In this document: one piece after another, positions 44,092-54,002 of the stretch
Numbering within the stretch: position 1 is the first letter of the stretch
Layout of the letters: each line of letters opens with the position of its first letter
Origin: Marinospirillum celere
GTDB taxonomy: Bacteria; Pseudomonadota; Gammaproteobacteria; Pseudomonadales; Halomonadaceae
DNA: 64,000 nucleotides
Assembly: GCF_900112235.1 (NCBI RefSeq)
Contig: NZ_FOLH01000004.1
Location: forward strand, 124,001 to 188,000
Reading direction: 5' to 3'
The notes under the pieces: generated by a model
The model's input: only the letters and a program-made list of their open reading frames with translations
Database searches by the model: none
Told to the model about the DNA's origin: nothing
Made by a program: the position numbers and the translations under genes

Positions 44092-45554
44092 TGCCCAAGC
44101 AGCTGATCTGGTTTCGGGCTGACCTGCGTTGTCATGATAACCCGGCTTTTTGGGAAGCCGCGCAAGCTGCCCGAGAAGCACAACAACCACTCCTTGCCGT
44201 TTTTATCATCACCCCTCAGCAGTGGCTCGCTCATGGCCTGGGCAGCAACCAGGTTGGCTTTTTACTGCGCAACCTTGCGCAGCTAGGCCAACAGCTCTCC
44301 CAGTTGAACATTCCCTTAAAACTTCTTAATACACCGGATTTTTCCAGTCTGCCCAAATGCCTTGTCGACTTCTGCAAGGAACAAGAGGTGCAGCGGGTCT
44401 ATTATAATCAACAGCTGGAGTGGAATGAGCGCCAGCGCGATCAGGCCGTTAATCAAAGCCTGCACCAAGAGGGGATTACTTCAGCCAGCTTTGAAGACCA
44501 GGTTATTTTTCCACCGGGGCAACTACGAACCGGCAAAGGGGATTACTACACTGTTTTTACTCCCTTCTACCGTAAATGGCTCGGCCAACTTAACCCCCAG
44601 CAGCTAACAACTCTGCCTTGTCCAGCGCCTCAGCCCCAGACGCATCTAACCAGTGACCCTGTGCCTGAGCAGCTCGAAGAGTTTCCGCCCCATCCCTATT
44701 ACCAGCAGGTGCAAAGCCTTTGGCCCGCTGGAGAAGCCGCCGCACTCCAGCAGCTTGATGACTTCATCAACCAAGCGCTTGATCACTATGCTCAAGCCCG
44801 TGACTTTCCTGCCCAGCCCGGTACGAGCAGTCTTTCACCCTGGTTAGCCCTAGGTGTTCTTTCTGCCCGCCAGTGTCTCGCTGCTGCCTGGCAGGCAACC
44901 CAAGGGCGCCTTGCCAGCAAAGATACCGGAGCAGGTGTTTGGACTTCGGAACTCATCTGGAGGGAGTTTTACCGGCATCTTCTGGTTGGTTTTCCACGCG
45001 TCAGTCGAGGCCGCGCCTTTAAACCCGAAACCGAAAAGCTGGCCTGGCGTTCTCTGAATAATCCCGAAGTCCAGCAGCAATTTCAGGCCTGGCAAGAAGG
45101 ACGCACTGGGTTTCCACTGGTCGATGCCGCCATGCGTCAACTGGTAGCAACCGGGTGGATGCACAACCGTTTGCGCATGCTGACAGCTATGTTTCTGAGC
45201 AAACACCTACTGATCGACTGGCGTGAAGGTGAAAGCTTTTTTATGAAGCAGCTGATGGATGCGGACTTAGCCAGCAACAATGGTGGCTGGCAGTGGGCCG
45301 CTTCAACCGGTACCGATGCCGTCCCCTATTTTCGTATCTTCAACCCTTACAGCCAATCCAAGCGTTTTGATCCTGAAGGGGATTTTATTCGCCACTGGCT
45401 ACCTGAACTCAAGCACCTCAACAGCAAGCAGATCCATCAACCTCCTGTGGATAAAGCAGACCTCTTTACCGAATCCAGTTACCCACAACCCATCATCGAC
45501 CTCAAATCAGCCCGAGAAAGAGTCCTGCAGGCTTTTCAAGCGATCAAGAACTGA
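44091..45554 (+). CDS. phrB: Deoxyribodipyrimidine photolyase
   Basis: A 487-aa class I CPD photolyase that repairs pyrimidine dimers with blue light. The N-terminal antenna domain (QLIWFRADLRCHDNPAF) is followed by the FAD domain with SSLSPWLALGVLSARQC, WTSELIWREFYRHLL, GFPLVDAAMRQLVATGWMHNRLRM and the FAD/Trp region GGWQWAASTGTDAVPYFRIFNP. Length and motifs are complete. Its 3' end overlaps the convergent fic gene by 11 bp. Confidence 0.96.
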   Translation: MPKQLIWFRADLRCHDNPAFWEAAQAAREAQQPLLAVFIITPQQWLAHGLGSNQVGFLLRNLAQLGQQLSQLNIPLKLLNTPDFSSLPKCLVDFCKEQEVQRVYYNQQLEWNERQRDQAVNQSLHQEGITSASFEDQVIFPPGQLRTGKGDYYTVFTPFYRKWLGQLNPQQLTTLPCPAPQPQTHLTSDPVPEQLEEFPPHPYYQQVQSLWPAGEAAALQQLDDFINQALDHYAQARDFPAQPGTSSLSPWLALGVLSARQCLAAAWQATQGRLASKDTGAGVWTSELIWREFYRHLLVGFPRVSRGRAFKPETEKLAWRSLNNPEVQQQFQAWQEGRTGFPLVDAAMRQLVATGWMHNRLRMLTAMFLSKHLLIDWREGESFFMKQLMDADLASNNGGWQWAASTGTDAVPYFRIFNPYSQSKRFDPEGDFIRHWLPELKHLNSKQIHQPPVDKADLFTESSYPQPIIDLKSARERVLQAFQAIKN

Positions 45555-46908
45555 GCTTGCCTGTGGTAATCTTTGATCTTAAATCTGCTGGTGCAATAAA
45601 AACATCCTTCTTACCCAGGCGCACTCTGCGCAACAATCGAAAAGGTTCTACCAGGGTTAGCAAATCCGTTCGGGCGGTCTGGTAAACCACGGCATGAGCC
45701 TGTTGGTGTTCCTTGATGGTGTACTCATGCCCTGGGTGTTTAAGTGCATGCTCCAGAAGTGCCAACTGCCGGGAATTCAGCTGACCTTGTAGACGTGAGC
45801 CTGTCAAAACCTCTTCAGATTCACGCAGTGCCTGCATTTTTTCGGCCAGCCAAGCGTGCAGATCCGTAATCGCCTGTTGGATCACCGTCAACTGATGATC
45901 CATAAAATAAGTCAAATCCAGATCATCCGTTTCCGTATAGAGATAGGCTTTCATATACTGACCTGGAGCCTGCTTAATGACTCGGGAAATGGAGACATAC
46001 TCCATCAGCCAATAATCTGCTCGCGCCATTACCCAATAAAACAAGGCTCTGGCAGTACGACCATTACCATCCACGAAAGGATGGTCATAGCCAACCATAA
46101 AGTGCACGATAATGGCGCGCAGAACGGGTGGAATATATTCATCCTCGGCTTCGCCTTCAGCATTGGCGAAAGCACACAAAGCCTTCAACCTAGCTTCCAG
46201 TTCACCAGCAACTGGAGGCACATGAAGAAGCTGATCATCCTTCGAGAAAACACAAATATCATCTTCAGATGATCTGAAGCGTCCAGCCTTATTCTGATCA
46301 TCCTCTTCCAGGGTTCCTTCGGTCAAAATGCGGTGCAGTTCGAAAACCAGGGATGGGGTCAGGGGTTCATCACGATACTCACGAATAAAGCGCATGGCCT
46401 GATAGTTATTGATGATCATCTGTTCCGAAAGGTCTTTTGCTTTACGTCCGCTGCGTAACAGCTCCTTGGCAACCCGTCGAGTGGTCGAAGCACCTTCCAG
46501 TTGACTGGAATTGATGGACTCTTCTATCAGGCTGTTGATCAAATACTGCTGGCGGGTTTTAGGATCCCGCACCCGTGAGTCCCCTTCAATCGAACCTGTC
46601 GCCTGCTCACTGATCCACAAAAGCCTGCGCATCAAAGTTTCAGGAATACAGAAGACAAAGGGCTGGCCTGCTTTATCTTTTAGTGGGATAGGACGATAGA
46701 GCCGCTTTCGAGTCTGTTTGATAGCAGCCCAATAGACTTCGGGTGTCATGCCCTCCGGGGGCACCAGATGCCTGAGCTTATCCCAGTGCAAATAACGGCC
46801 TTTTACATCACCTGGCCCCAAGGGCTTGGCAACCAGTTGCATGAGCTGAGATCCACTCAAGGCCGGAAGCAGCACATTCAGATCAGGAGGAGGGGAAGGC
46901 AATTTCAT
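45544..46908 (-). CDS. Fic-domain protein, class II, with C-terminal DNA-binding-like region
   Basis: A 454-aa Fic protein, probably an AMP-transferase. The catalytic motif HPFVDGNGR is at residues 276-284 with TARALFYW after it. The inhibitory helix SSQLEG (S-x-x-x-E-G, 134-139) precedes the Fic core, marking an auto-inhibited class II enzyme. The C-terminus (about 370-450: NSRQLALLEHALKHPGHEYTIKEHQQAHAVVYQTARTDLLTL over 376-417) looks like a winged helix that could act on DNA. Two inverted repeats lie directly upstream of its start, consistent with autoregulation. Its targets are unknown. It converges on phrB. Confidence 0.93.
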   Translation of the reverse strand: MKLPSPPPDLNVLLPALSGSQLMQLVAKPLGPGDVKGRYLHWDKLRHLVPPEGMTPEVYWAAIKQTRKRLYRPIPLKDKAGQPFVFCIPETLMRRLLWISEQATGSIEGDSRVRDPKTRQQYLINSLIEESINSSQLEGASTTRRVAKELLRSGRKAKDLSEQMIINNYQAMRFIREYRDEPLTPSLVFELHRILTEGTLEEDDQNKAGRFRSSEDDICVFSKDDQLLHVPPVAGELEARLKALCAFANAEGEAEDEYIPPVLRAIIVHFMVGYDHPFVDGNGRTARALFYWVMARADYWLMEYVSISRVIKQAPGQYMKAYLYTETDDLDLTYFMDHQLTVIQQAITDLHAWLAEKMQALRESEEVLTGSRLQGQLNSRQLALLEHALKHPGHEYTIKEHQQAHAVVYQTARTDLLTLVEPFRLLRRVRLGKKDVFIAPADLRSKITTGKLSS

Positions 46909-46917
46909 AACCAGACA

Positions 46918-46998
46918 CTCTCTTATACTAAAAATTATAAAATTAGTATAAGAGAGCCGCCTCGCTCTTGCTACTAAATTTTATTAAATTAGTAGCAA
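46918..46998. promoter_or_regulatory. Two matched inverted repeats upstream of fic
   Basis: CTCTCTTATACTAA (46918-46931) pairs with TTAGTATAAGAGAG (46943-46956), and TTGCTACTAA (46969-46978) pairs with TTAGTAGCAA (46989-46998). Both contain TACTAA-N11-TTAGTA, with centres about 46 bp apart. This is how operators for a dimeric regulator look, and the Fic protein itself is the nearest candidate. Confidence 0.7.
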
Positions 46999-47012
46999 AT
47001 GAAAGCCGAAAA

Positions 47013-47351
47013 TCAAACCTTCTTGACGAACTCAGATTTCAGCTTCATGGCACCCACGCCATCAATTTTGCAATCAATATCGTGGTCACCCTCAACCAGG
47101 CGAATGTTTTTGACCTTGGTGCCCACCTTGACCACGGATGAAGAGCCTTTGATTTTCAAATCTTTGATGACGCTGACCGTGTCACCATCTGCCAGTGGAT
47201 TACCATTGGCATCCTTAATAACTTTCACTGCTTCAGTAGTAGCCACTGCATCCTTGGACCATTCATGGCCACATTCAGGGCAGACATATTGGATGCCATC
47301 ATCATAGGTGTATTCAGACCCACATTCGGGACAGGCTGGAAAACTGCTCAT
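47013..47351 (-). CDS. yjdM: Zinc-ribbon protein YjdM (PhnA family)
   Basis: A 112-aa protein with an N-terminal zinc ribbon ([11 protein letters not shown] and [10 protein letters not shown]) and a C-terminal KOW/SH3-like domain ([30 protein letters not shown]). It matches YjdM/PhnA (111 aa in E. coli), a widespread protein with no firm function. The ATG at 47351 follows AGG; it lies 25 bp after the SLOG-SLATT gene on the same strand. Confidence 0.93.
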   Translation of the reverse strand: MSSFPACPECGSEYTYDDGIQYVCPECGHEWSKDAVATTEAVKVIKDANGNPLADGDTVSVIKDLKIKGSSSVVKVGTKVKNIRLVEGDHDIDCKIDGVGAMKLKSEFVKKV

Positions 47352-47376
47352 AAAGTAAGCCTTATAGGTTGAGTCA

Positions 47377-49506
47377 CTAGGCCGGAAGATCCTGTTGGTT
47401 ATGTTGAAACAGGGATCGCCAGTAATAGTTTTCATTGGACAGGATATTGGTGGCTGCTTCTACCAGCTCTCGTAACTGTTGGGTTCTTTGCCAGTTGGAT
47501 GCTCTGGCAGCCAGGTGTTCGTGCAGCTCAAAAGCTTCTTTTAAGGTAGTCAGCTCTCGCCAGACTTGAGCAGCCATAGAGGAAACCCGCACCACCTCAT
47601 TCTGACTGAGAATCCCATGAATGGCCGCACCCCAGGCTGGGAAGAAAGCCGTAAAAATCAGGATCGCTGGCAGAGTCAGGAAAAAGTGCACAGTGACTGC
47701 AACAAAAGTCAGGGTGAAAAGACCAAAAGCCAGACGGTGTAGATAGGTATGCTCGCGATGCAGGTGATGATAACTACTGTGATAATAGTGGCGATGTTCT
47801 TCCAGCACTGCGCGGATGTATTGCAGCGTCTCGGTATTATGCTCGGTCATCGCGTAAATGGGTTGGCCTGATGCACAGCGTGGCAGGCCCTCGGCAATTA
47901 ACACCCTTTGCAAAATCCAGGCTTCGGCTGACTTGAGTTTTATCTCTCTGCGCCCCTTTTCGACCACCGGCTCCCAAATAGGCGTGGAATAACTGGAAGG
48001 CAAAACCAGCAGTGGGTAACCCAGACGCAGATAGCGCACCTGTTCAGCAATAAAGCGAAAACTCATCCAACGCCCATGAAAATTACGGAAACGTGATTGC
48101 AGCACCCGACGCACGATGAAATGTAAAAGAATAAATTCCAGAAATACCCAGATAAAAGGCACGCCGCTACTGGGCGCTGGCCAAAGATGAATAGCACCGG
48201 CCACAGCACAAAAAACCGCAAAGGCAGCAGCATAGTAAATCAACCAGGTATCATCTCGATAGCGGGTGGAAAAAACCCTGGCCTGGGTATCTGACCAATT
48301 AAAAATCTCTGCCAGATCCGGCTCTTTAATAGGGTTGCTGGCATCGGTCAGCCCTTCAGAGCTGATTCCTTGATAACCCTGATTGCAAGGGGGTTGAAAG
48401 AGGGACCTGATAGCAGAACCCAGATCCAGCTTGGCAAGATTGGAAAAAAAACCATGAGCGCGACTGACGATGCGCTCCTGACGGCTATAACGACGTACCT
48501 CGGTATGCAGAATTTCCACCAAGCGCAGCGGCTGACTTTTTTGCGGCGGGTTGAGCATAATATTCAGCCACAGCCAGCTGCCCTTGATCCATTCCATAAC
48601 CGGGAGCGGGCGTTCCGAGGCTTGCTGACGCCAGCCACGCTTAAAACACCACCAGTAAACCCATTGCAAAAGATAGCGGGATACAGAGCGCTGTTGCTCA
48701 ATACGTTTTAACAATGCAGCTTCAGCATTATTTTTTTCCAGCGCTGGCCGAAAAGGTGCCAGAAGCATTTCCATCCATTGCTGCAAGCGCTGCTGAGTCA
48801 CCGGAGCATCCAGGGGCAGCTCATCAAAAACCTGAAGAAGCAGATCCGCATTACAGCCCAGCACTTCAATTTCAGTAATCCAGGCATCAGTTAGCAGTTG
48901 AAAATCCAACCAAAAAATCTTGGGTTCCAGTGCATCAACCGGCAGATAAAGCAGACAAACCGGCGTTCGCCGCAAAAGTGCTTCACGAATCATCAGCGAA
49001 GCCCCACTTTGCAGGTAACCCGGCTCGTCACCATCCCAAACCGCTATCAGTAGATCGCTAAAGCTTAAAGCCAAACGGTCTCTCAGGCGGTAATTACTTT
49101 CACTAAGATCGCCCTTGCCTTCTTCCGGCTGCATTTGCATGGCAACCCCTCGGGCAGCCTTGGGAGCATCTACTGCAACCTGGCTGGCTCGGGGCAAGAG
49201 ATAATCCAGCTCATAGCCACAGGGTTCAGCCAGCTTGGCCGCCAAGGCATCGGTTCCTGTCGCTGAGCCAGTAATCATACGACAGCGGGGGGTTAAATCC
49301 GCATAGATCCCATCAACCGATGCAAAGCTAGTCTCAGCGGCCTGCTTTAGTGTTGTTAATAACTGCTGTAACTGAGATTCCAGAGCTTGCCAGCGGGCCT
49401 GCTTAGCCTCTGGAGTCTGCCCATCAGGTTCTAAACGGGCCTGACGATGGCCCGCCACTGCAACACTAAAAACAGGCTGCAATTGCGGCACCTGGGATTC
49501 GGGCAT
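47377..49506 (-). CDS. Predicted SLOG-SLATT membrane protein (nucleotide sensor plus 2TM effector type)
   Basis: A 709-aa protein. The N-terminal 200 residues form a Rossmann-like SLOG fold: [31 protein letters not shown], and [21 protein letters not shown] followed by TPVCLLYLP. After a charged middle region there are four transmembrane segments in two pairs (about 420-442 and 448-468; 590-610 and 612-632). The segments [20 protein letters not shown] and [23 protein letters not shown] resemble SLATT effector domains. Such fusions are predicted to sense nucleotide signals and act on membranes in conflict systems. The assignment rests on motif recognition. The ATG at 49506 follows AAGGAAG; an upstream TTG is less likely. 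Confidence 0.8.
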   Translation of the reverse strand: MPESQVPQLQPVFSVAVAGHRQARLEPDGQTPEAKQARWQALESQLQQLLTTLKQAAETSFASVDGIYADLTPRCRMITGSATGTDALAAKLAEPCGYELDYLLPRASQVAVDAPKAARGVAMQMQPEEGKGDLSESNYRLRDRLALSFSDLLIAVWDGDEPGYLQSGASLMIREALLRRTPVCLLYLPVDALEPKIFWLDFQLLTDAWITEIEVLGCNADLLLQVFDELPLDAPVTQQRLQQWMEMLLAPFRPALEKNNAEAALLKRIEQQRSVSRYLLQWVYWWCFKRGWRQQASERPLPVMEWIKGSWLWLNIMLNPPQKSQPLRLVEILHTEVRRYSRQERIVSRAHGFFSNLAKLDLGSAIRSLFQPPCNQGYQGISSEGLTDASNPIKEPDLAEIFNWSDTQARVFSTRYRDDTWLIYYAAAFAVFCAVAGAIHLWPAPSSGVPFIWVFLEFILLHFIVRRVLQSRFRNFHGRWMSFRFIAEQVRYLRLGYPLLVLPSSYSTPIWEPVVEKGRREIKLKSAEAWILQRVLIAEGLPRCASGQPIYAMTEHNTETLQYIRAVLEEHRHYYHSSYHHLHREHTYLHRLAFGLFTLTFVAVTVHFFLTLPAILIFTAFFPAWGAAIHGILSQNEVVRVSSMAAQVWRELTTLKEAFELHEHLAARASNWQRTQQLRELVEAATNILSNENYYWRSLFQHNQQDLPA

Positions 49507-49523
49507 AGCCAAACTTCCTTATT

Positions 49524-50741
49524 TTATAAGCCAGCCTCTGTCCTTAAGAGTTCCGCCTTGTCGGTTTTCTCCCACGGGAAGGCTGTAAAGGTTTCAGTAA
49601 ATGCCTTGCCTTCAGTATCTGTCCAACTGTAGCTGCTTTCAAAAGGTTCACGACCCAGATGCCCGTAAGCAGCCGTCAATTGATACATGGGATGGAGCAG
49701 ATCCAGCATCCGCGTAATGGCATAGGGACGCAGATCAAAGTGCTGACGGATCAATTTGGTAATCACCTCGTCACTCACCTTGCCCGTGCCAAAGGTGTTT
49801 ACAGACACAGAGGTGGGTTCAGCCACACCGATTGCATAAGAAACCTGGATTTCGCAGCGATCAGCAATGCCCGCAGCCACCAGATTTTTTGCGACATAGC
49901 GGCCAGCATAGGCAGCAGAACGATCTACCTTGGAAGGGTCTTTACCAGAAAAAGCACCACCGCCGTGACGCGCCATGCCACCGTAGGTATCAACGATAAT
50001 CTTGCGCCCGGTCAGACCACAGTCACCCACAGGGCCACCAATCACAAATTTGCCGGTGGGGTTAATATGGAACTGGGTATCCTTGTGCAGGAACTCGGCG
50101 GGTAGCGTTTGCTTAACAATCAGCTCCATTACCGCTTCTTTCAAATCTTTTTGCGAAACTTCAGGGTTATGCTGAGTGGACAAAACCACCGCATCAATAC
50201 CCACTACCTTGCCATTTTCATAGCGACAGGTGACCTGGCTCTTGGCATCCGGGCGCAGCCAATTCAACAGGCCGCTCTTGCGTGCTTCAGCCTGACGCTC
50301 AACCAGACGATGGGCAAAGGTAATGGGCGCAGGCATCAAAACATCGGTTTCATTGGAAGCATAACCAAACATCAAGCCCTGATCACCTGCACCCTGATCT
50401 TCAGGCTTTTGCCGATCGACACCCTGGGCAATATCCACCGACTGCTTGCCGATAATATTGATGACCCCACAAGTATCACCATCATAGCCAACGTCAGAAG
50501 ATGTGTAACCAATCTCTTTGATAACACCGCGTACCAGGTCTTCCAGATCCACCCAGGCGTTGGTGGTAATTTCACCGCCAACGACTGCCACACCCGTTTT
50601 CACCAGCGTTTCACAGGCAACACGAGCCTGCTTGTCACGCGCCAGCAAAGCATCCAAAACAGCATCGGATATCTGGTCAGCCAGTTTGTCGGGATGACCT
50701 TCGGAAACAGATTCGGAGGTAAATAGGGCGTACTCGCTCAT
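49524..50741 (-). CDS. metK: S-adenosylmethionine synthase MetK
   Basis: A 405-aa enzyme making S-adenosylmethionine from methionine and ATP. The motifs [55 protein letters not shown] and [20 protein letters not shown] are intact. The ATG at 50741 matches [17 protein letters not shown]; the open frame goes 24 codons further without homology. It is divergent from tkt, as in many gammaproteobacteria. It ends 17 bp before the SLOG-SLATT start, so readthrough into that gene is possible. Confidence 0.96.
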   Translation of the reverse strand: MSEYALFTSESVSEGHPDKLADQISDAVLDALLARDKQARVACETLVKTGVAVVGGEITTNAWVDLEDLVRGVIKEIGYTSSDVGYDGDTCGVINIIGKQSVDIAQGVDRQKPEDQGAGDQGLMFGYASNETDVLMPAPITFAHRLVERQAEARKSGLLNWLRPDAKSQVTCRYENGKVVGIDAVVLSTQHNPEVSQKDLKEAVMELIVKQTLPAEFLHKDTQFHINPTGKFVIGGPVGDCGLTGRKIIVDTYGGMARHGGGAFSGKDPSKVDRSAAYAGRYVAKNLVAAGIADRCEIQVSYAIGVAEPTSVSVNTFGTGKVSDEVITKLIRQHFDLRPYAITRMLDLLHPMYQLTAAYGHLGREPFESSYSWTDTEGKAFTETFTAFPWEKTDKAELLRTEAGL

Positions 50742-50928
50742 AATGGCCTGAGGCTCCTGATGGCTTATTGAATAATAAAGACATTCTAACCATGCAATGC
50801 CTAGCTTGCACATGAAAATAAGCCAAGATCAGTTGAAGTTTGCTACTGAAGGGAAGATGCGGGAAAATAGCGCCCAAATTATTTGATCCCTTCAGAGCAA
50901 ACACCCCTAGGTGAGGAGAGCAACACCC

Positions 50929-52935
50929 ATGACTTCCCGTTTTGATCGTGCCAATGCCATACGTGCGCTGGCCATGGACGCCGTACAGCAAGCCAAATCT
51001 GGCCACCCCGGTGCACCCATGGGCATGGCAGACATTGCCGAAGTGCTGTGGAATGACTACCTGAAACACAACCCGCAGAACCCGAACTGGGCTGATCGTG
51101 ACCGTTTTGTGCTCTCCAATGGTCACGGTTCCATGCTGATTTACTCGCTCTTACACCTGTCCGGTTACGACCTGTCCATTGACGATCTGAAAAACTTCCG
51201 TCAACTGCACAGCAAAACCCCAGGCCACCCAGAATACGGCTACACCCCAGGCGTTGAAACCACCACTGGCCCCTTGGGTCAGGGCCTGGCTAACGCTGTG
51301 GGCATGGCGCTGGCTGAAAAAACTCTGGCAGCACAATTTAATCGCCCCCACCATGAGATCGTGGATCACCACACCTACTGCTTTTTAGGTGATGGCTGCC
51401 TGATGGAAGGTGTTTCCCATGAAGTTTCTTCCCTGGCGGGCACTCTGGGCCTAGGCAAGCTGATTGCCTTCTATGACGACAATGGCATTTCCATTGATGG
51501 TGAAGTGGAAGGCTGGTTTACCGACAACACCGCTCAGCGCTTTGAAGCCTACAACTGGCAGGTACTGAAGGTTGACGGCCACAAGCCAGATGAAATCAAA
51601 GCTGCAATTGAGACTGCCCGTCAGGAAGAAGAGCGCCCCACGCTGATTATCTGCAAAACCATCATCGGTTTTGGTTCGCCCAACAAGGGCGGTAAGGAAG
51701 ATTGTCACGGTGCCCCTTTGGGTGACGACGAAATTGCCCTGACCCGCAAGGAGCTGGGCTGGGATCATGGCCCCTTTGAAATTCCTGAAGACATCGCCGC
51801 CGAGTGGAATGCCCAGGAAAAAGGCCAACAAGCAGAGCAAGCCTGGAAAGACAAGTTTGCTGCTTACCAAAAGGCGCATCCAGAATTAGCCGCTGAATTC
51901 CAGCGCCGCATTCAGGGCGACCTACCCGCCAACTTTGCTGAGAAAACCAGCCAGTACATTAAAGACCTGCAGGAAAAGGGCGAAACCGTCGCTAGCCGCA
52001 AGGCCAGCCAGAATGTTCTTAACGAGCTGGCTCCTGAACTGCCGGAACTGCTGGGTGGCTCGGCTGACCTGGCCCCCTCTAACCTGACTTTCTGGAAGGG
52101 TGCCCAGGCCATTACCCGCGAAGATGCCTCCGGCAACTATGTGCACTATGGCGTGCGCGAGTTTGGTATGGCTGCAATCATCAATGGTGTCGCTCTGCAC
52201 GGTGGCTTTATTCCCTACGGTGCAACCTTCCTGATCTTTATGGAATACGCCCGTAATGCCCTGCGCATGGCCGCGCTGATGAAACAGCAGCACATTGAAG
52301 TCTTCACCCATGACTCCATTGGCCTGGGTGAAGATGGCCCCACCCACCAGCCGATTGAACAGCTCGCCAGCCTGCGCGGCACCCCCAACATGAGCGTCTG
52401 GCGTCCTGCGGATGCGGTAGAAACTGCCGTGGCCTGGCAGTCTGCTTTACAACGCAAGGATGGCCCCACCGCACTGATCTTCTCGCGTCAGGGGCTACCC
52501 CACCAGCAAAGGGATGCCAACCAGCTGGCCAACATTGCCCGTGGTGGTTACATCCTCAAAGACTGTGACGGTGAACCCGAAGCCATCATGATCGCTACCG
52601 GCTCTGAAGTCGGCCTTGCCATGCAAGCCGCTGAACAGCTTAGCGCCCAAGGCAAAAAAATCCGCGTGGTCAGCCTGCCGTCTACCGATGTTTTTGAACA
52701 GCAGGATGCCGCCTACCGTCAGCAGGTTCTGCCTGCCGAAGTCGGCACCCGCGTTGCTATCGAAGCATCCCACAAGGACTGGTGGTACAAGTATGTTGGT
52801 CTGGAAGGGGCTGTTATCGGCATGGAAACCTTTGGTGAATCGGCACCCGCAGGACAGCTCTTCGAAGAGTTTGGCTTCACCGTTGAGAACGTCGTTTCAA
52901 CCGTGGAAGAACTGCTGGAAAGTATTGATGACTGA
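50929..52935 (+). CDS. tkt: Transketolase
   Basis: A 668-aa thiamine-diphosphate enzyme of the pentose phosphate pathway. It shows [26 protein letters not shown], the ThDP motif [37 protein letters not shown] and [20 protein letters not shown]. The ATG at 50929 has AGGAGAG eight bases upstream. A strong terminator follows. In relatives tkt is commonly followed by epd-pgk; here 4.6 kb intervene. Confidence 0.96.
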   Translation: MTSRFDRANAIRALAMDAVQQAKSGHPGAPMGMADIAEVLWNDYLKHNPQNPNWADRDRFVLSNGHGSMLIYSLLHLSGYDLSIDDLKNFRQLHSKTPGHPEYGYTPGVETTTGPLGQGLANAVGMALAEKTLAAQFNRPHHEIVDHHTYCFLGDGCLMEGVSHEVSSLAGTLGLGKLIAFYDDNGISIDGEVEGWFTDNTAQRFEAYNWQVLKVDGHKPDEIKAAIETARQEEERPTLIICKTIIGFGSPNKGGKEDCHGAPLGDDEIALTRKELGWDHGPFEIPEDIAAEWNAQEKGQQAEQAWKDKFAAYQKAHPELAAEFQRRIQGDLPANFAEKTSQYIKDLQEKGETVASRKASQNVLNELAPELPELLGGSADLAPSNLTFWKGAQAITREDASGNYVHYGVREFGMAAIINGVALHGGFIPYGATFLIFMEYARNALRMAALMKQQHIEVFTHDSIGLGEDGPTHQPIEQLASLRGTPNMSVWRPADAVETAVAWQSALQRKDGPTALIFSRQGLPHQQRDANQLANIARGGYILKDCDGEPEAIMIATGSEVGLAMQAAEQLSAQGKKIRVVSLPSTDVFEQQDAAYRQQVLPAEVGTRVAIEASHKDWWYKYVGLEGAVIGMETFGESAPAGQLFEEFGFTVENVVSTVEELLESIDD

Positions 52936-52964
52936 AGGTTAAGTCATCACTAAACAGCTGAAAT

Positions 52965-53009
52965 AAAAAACGGGGCCCTGGATTACTCAAATCCAGGGCC
53001 CCGTTTTTT
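52965..53009 (+). terminator. Strong intrinsic terminator after tkt
   Basis: A perfect 14-bp GC-rich stem (CGGGGCCCTGGATT and complement) with a 5-6-nt loop, flanked by A6 and T6. Confidence 0.95.
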
Positions 53010-53027
53010 ATACCGAGTACACATCAG

Positions 53028-53053
53028 CCGATTAGGCGGTATATTTGACTCAT
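53028..53053 (+). promoter_or_regulatory. Operator-like segment shared with the fic promoter at 55.1 kb
   Basis: The 26 bases from CCGATTAGGCGGT through TATTTGACTCAT match, at 22 of 26 positions, the sequence immediately before the fic start at 55112 read on the minus strand (CCAATTAGGCGGT then GTATTCGGCTCAT). Both copies point toward their downstream gene, here prlF about 125 bp away. Confidence 0.5.
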
Positions 53054-53177
53054 CCTCGTACCTTGCTGACTCCTGGGAAATAGACACAATTGAAAGGTCA
53101 GCCCAACCCTTGCCCAAGCAATGCGTATGCATTACGCTTAATAAATTACTTTTGCATTACCTACAGAGGTGCTGGCC

Positions 53178-53507
53178 ATGGGCACAATTCTTGAAGAAAA
53201 CTCCACCCTGACGGATCGTTATCAAACGACGGTGCCAGCTTCAGTGCGCCGTGCGCTAAACCTCCAGCGCCGTGACCAGATTCACTACACGATTCGCGAC
53301 AATGGAGAAGTCGTCCTTTCGCGCGCACAGCCTGAATCTGACCCAGTAGTTACTCAGTTTCTGGCCTTTCTGGAAAGTGACATGCAAGAGCACCCTGAGC
53401 AGCTTCGGGCAGTAACGACACACACTCTGGCTGAAGCCGAGCAGCTAACAGCAGGTATTGAGGTCAATCTTGACGAGGCTTTACCGGAAGATGATGACGA
53501 GCTATGA
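53178..53507 (+). CDS. prlF: PrlF-family antitoxin
   Basis: A 109-aa AbrB-like antitoxin (111 in E. coli). It begins ENSTLTDRYQTTVPASVRRALNLQRRDQIHYTI, a swapped-hairpin DNA-binding fold, and has an acidic C-terminal tail. It would neutralise YhaV and repress the operon. The ATG at 53178 follows AGAGGTG; a GTG three codons earlier is less likely. It overlaps yhaV by 4 nt. AATGC-GTAT-GCATT about 50 bp upstream is a possible operator. Confidence 0.92.
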   Translation: MGTILEENSTLTDRYQTTVPASVRRALNLQRRDQIHYTIRDNGEVVLSRAQPESDPVVTQFLAFLESDMQEHPEQLRAVTTHTLAEAEQLTAGIEVNLDEALPEDDDEL

Positions 53508-53998
53508 GCCAGCCCCTGAAAATCAATGGCTGGACCATCTACGCACACCCCCTCTTTCTGGAGCAGGTTGAACGGCTAAAGAATCAGGTCAAACGTCTTA
53601 AAGACAAAGACCCGGAAGGCTATCGTAAAAAATCAGCCAGCAAACGCCTGGCTGCGATCATCAAGCTGGCCTTGCATGATATTCCCCAGGACCCAGCGGG
53701 CGCTCAATATCGTCAAGGTCATACGCTGGGAGCAGGCCACACGCATTGGCACCGCGCCAAATTTTTCCAGCAGTATCGCTTGTTCTTTCGCTATGATCTG
53801 GAAAGCAAAATCCTTATTTATGCCTGGGTTAATGATGACAAAACCAAGCGCGCCTTCGAGAGCAAGCAGGATGCTTATACTGTTTTTTACAAAATGCTGA
53901 AAAATGGCAACCCACCGAATAGCTGGGCTCAACTAAAGGCAGAGGCTGCTTCTGAGAGCGAAAACGCCAAAACAGTGCTTGCCGGTAAAAGCCAGTAA
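53504..53998 (+). CDS. yhaV: YhaV-family ribonuclease toxin
   Basis: A 164-aa toxin of the YhaV family, a RelE-superfamily mRNA endonuclease: INGWTIYAHPLFLEQVERL at the start, LAAIIKLALHDIPQDPAGAQYRQGHTLG, HWHRAKFFQQYRLFFRYD, IYAWVNDDKTKRAFESK. All family blocks are present and the frame is intact. It overlaps prlF (ATGA) and is followed by a convergent fic gene. Confidence 0.93.
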   Translation: MSQPLKINGWTIYAHPLFLEQVERLKNQVKRLKDKDPEGYRKKSASKRLAAIIKLALHDIPQDPAGAQYRQGHTLGAGHTHWHRAKFFQQYRLFFRYDLESKILIYAWVNDDKTKRAFESKQDAYTVFYKMLKNGNPPNSWAQLKAEAASESENAKTVLAGKSQ

Positions 53999-54002
53999 CA
54001 GT

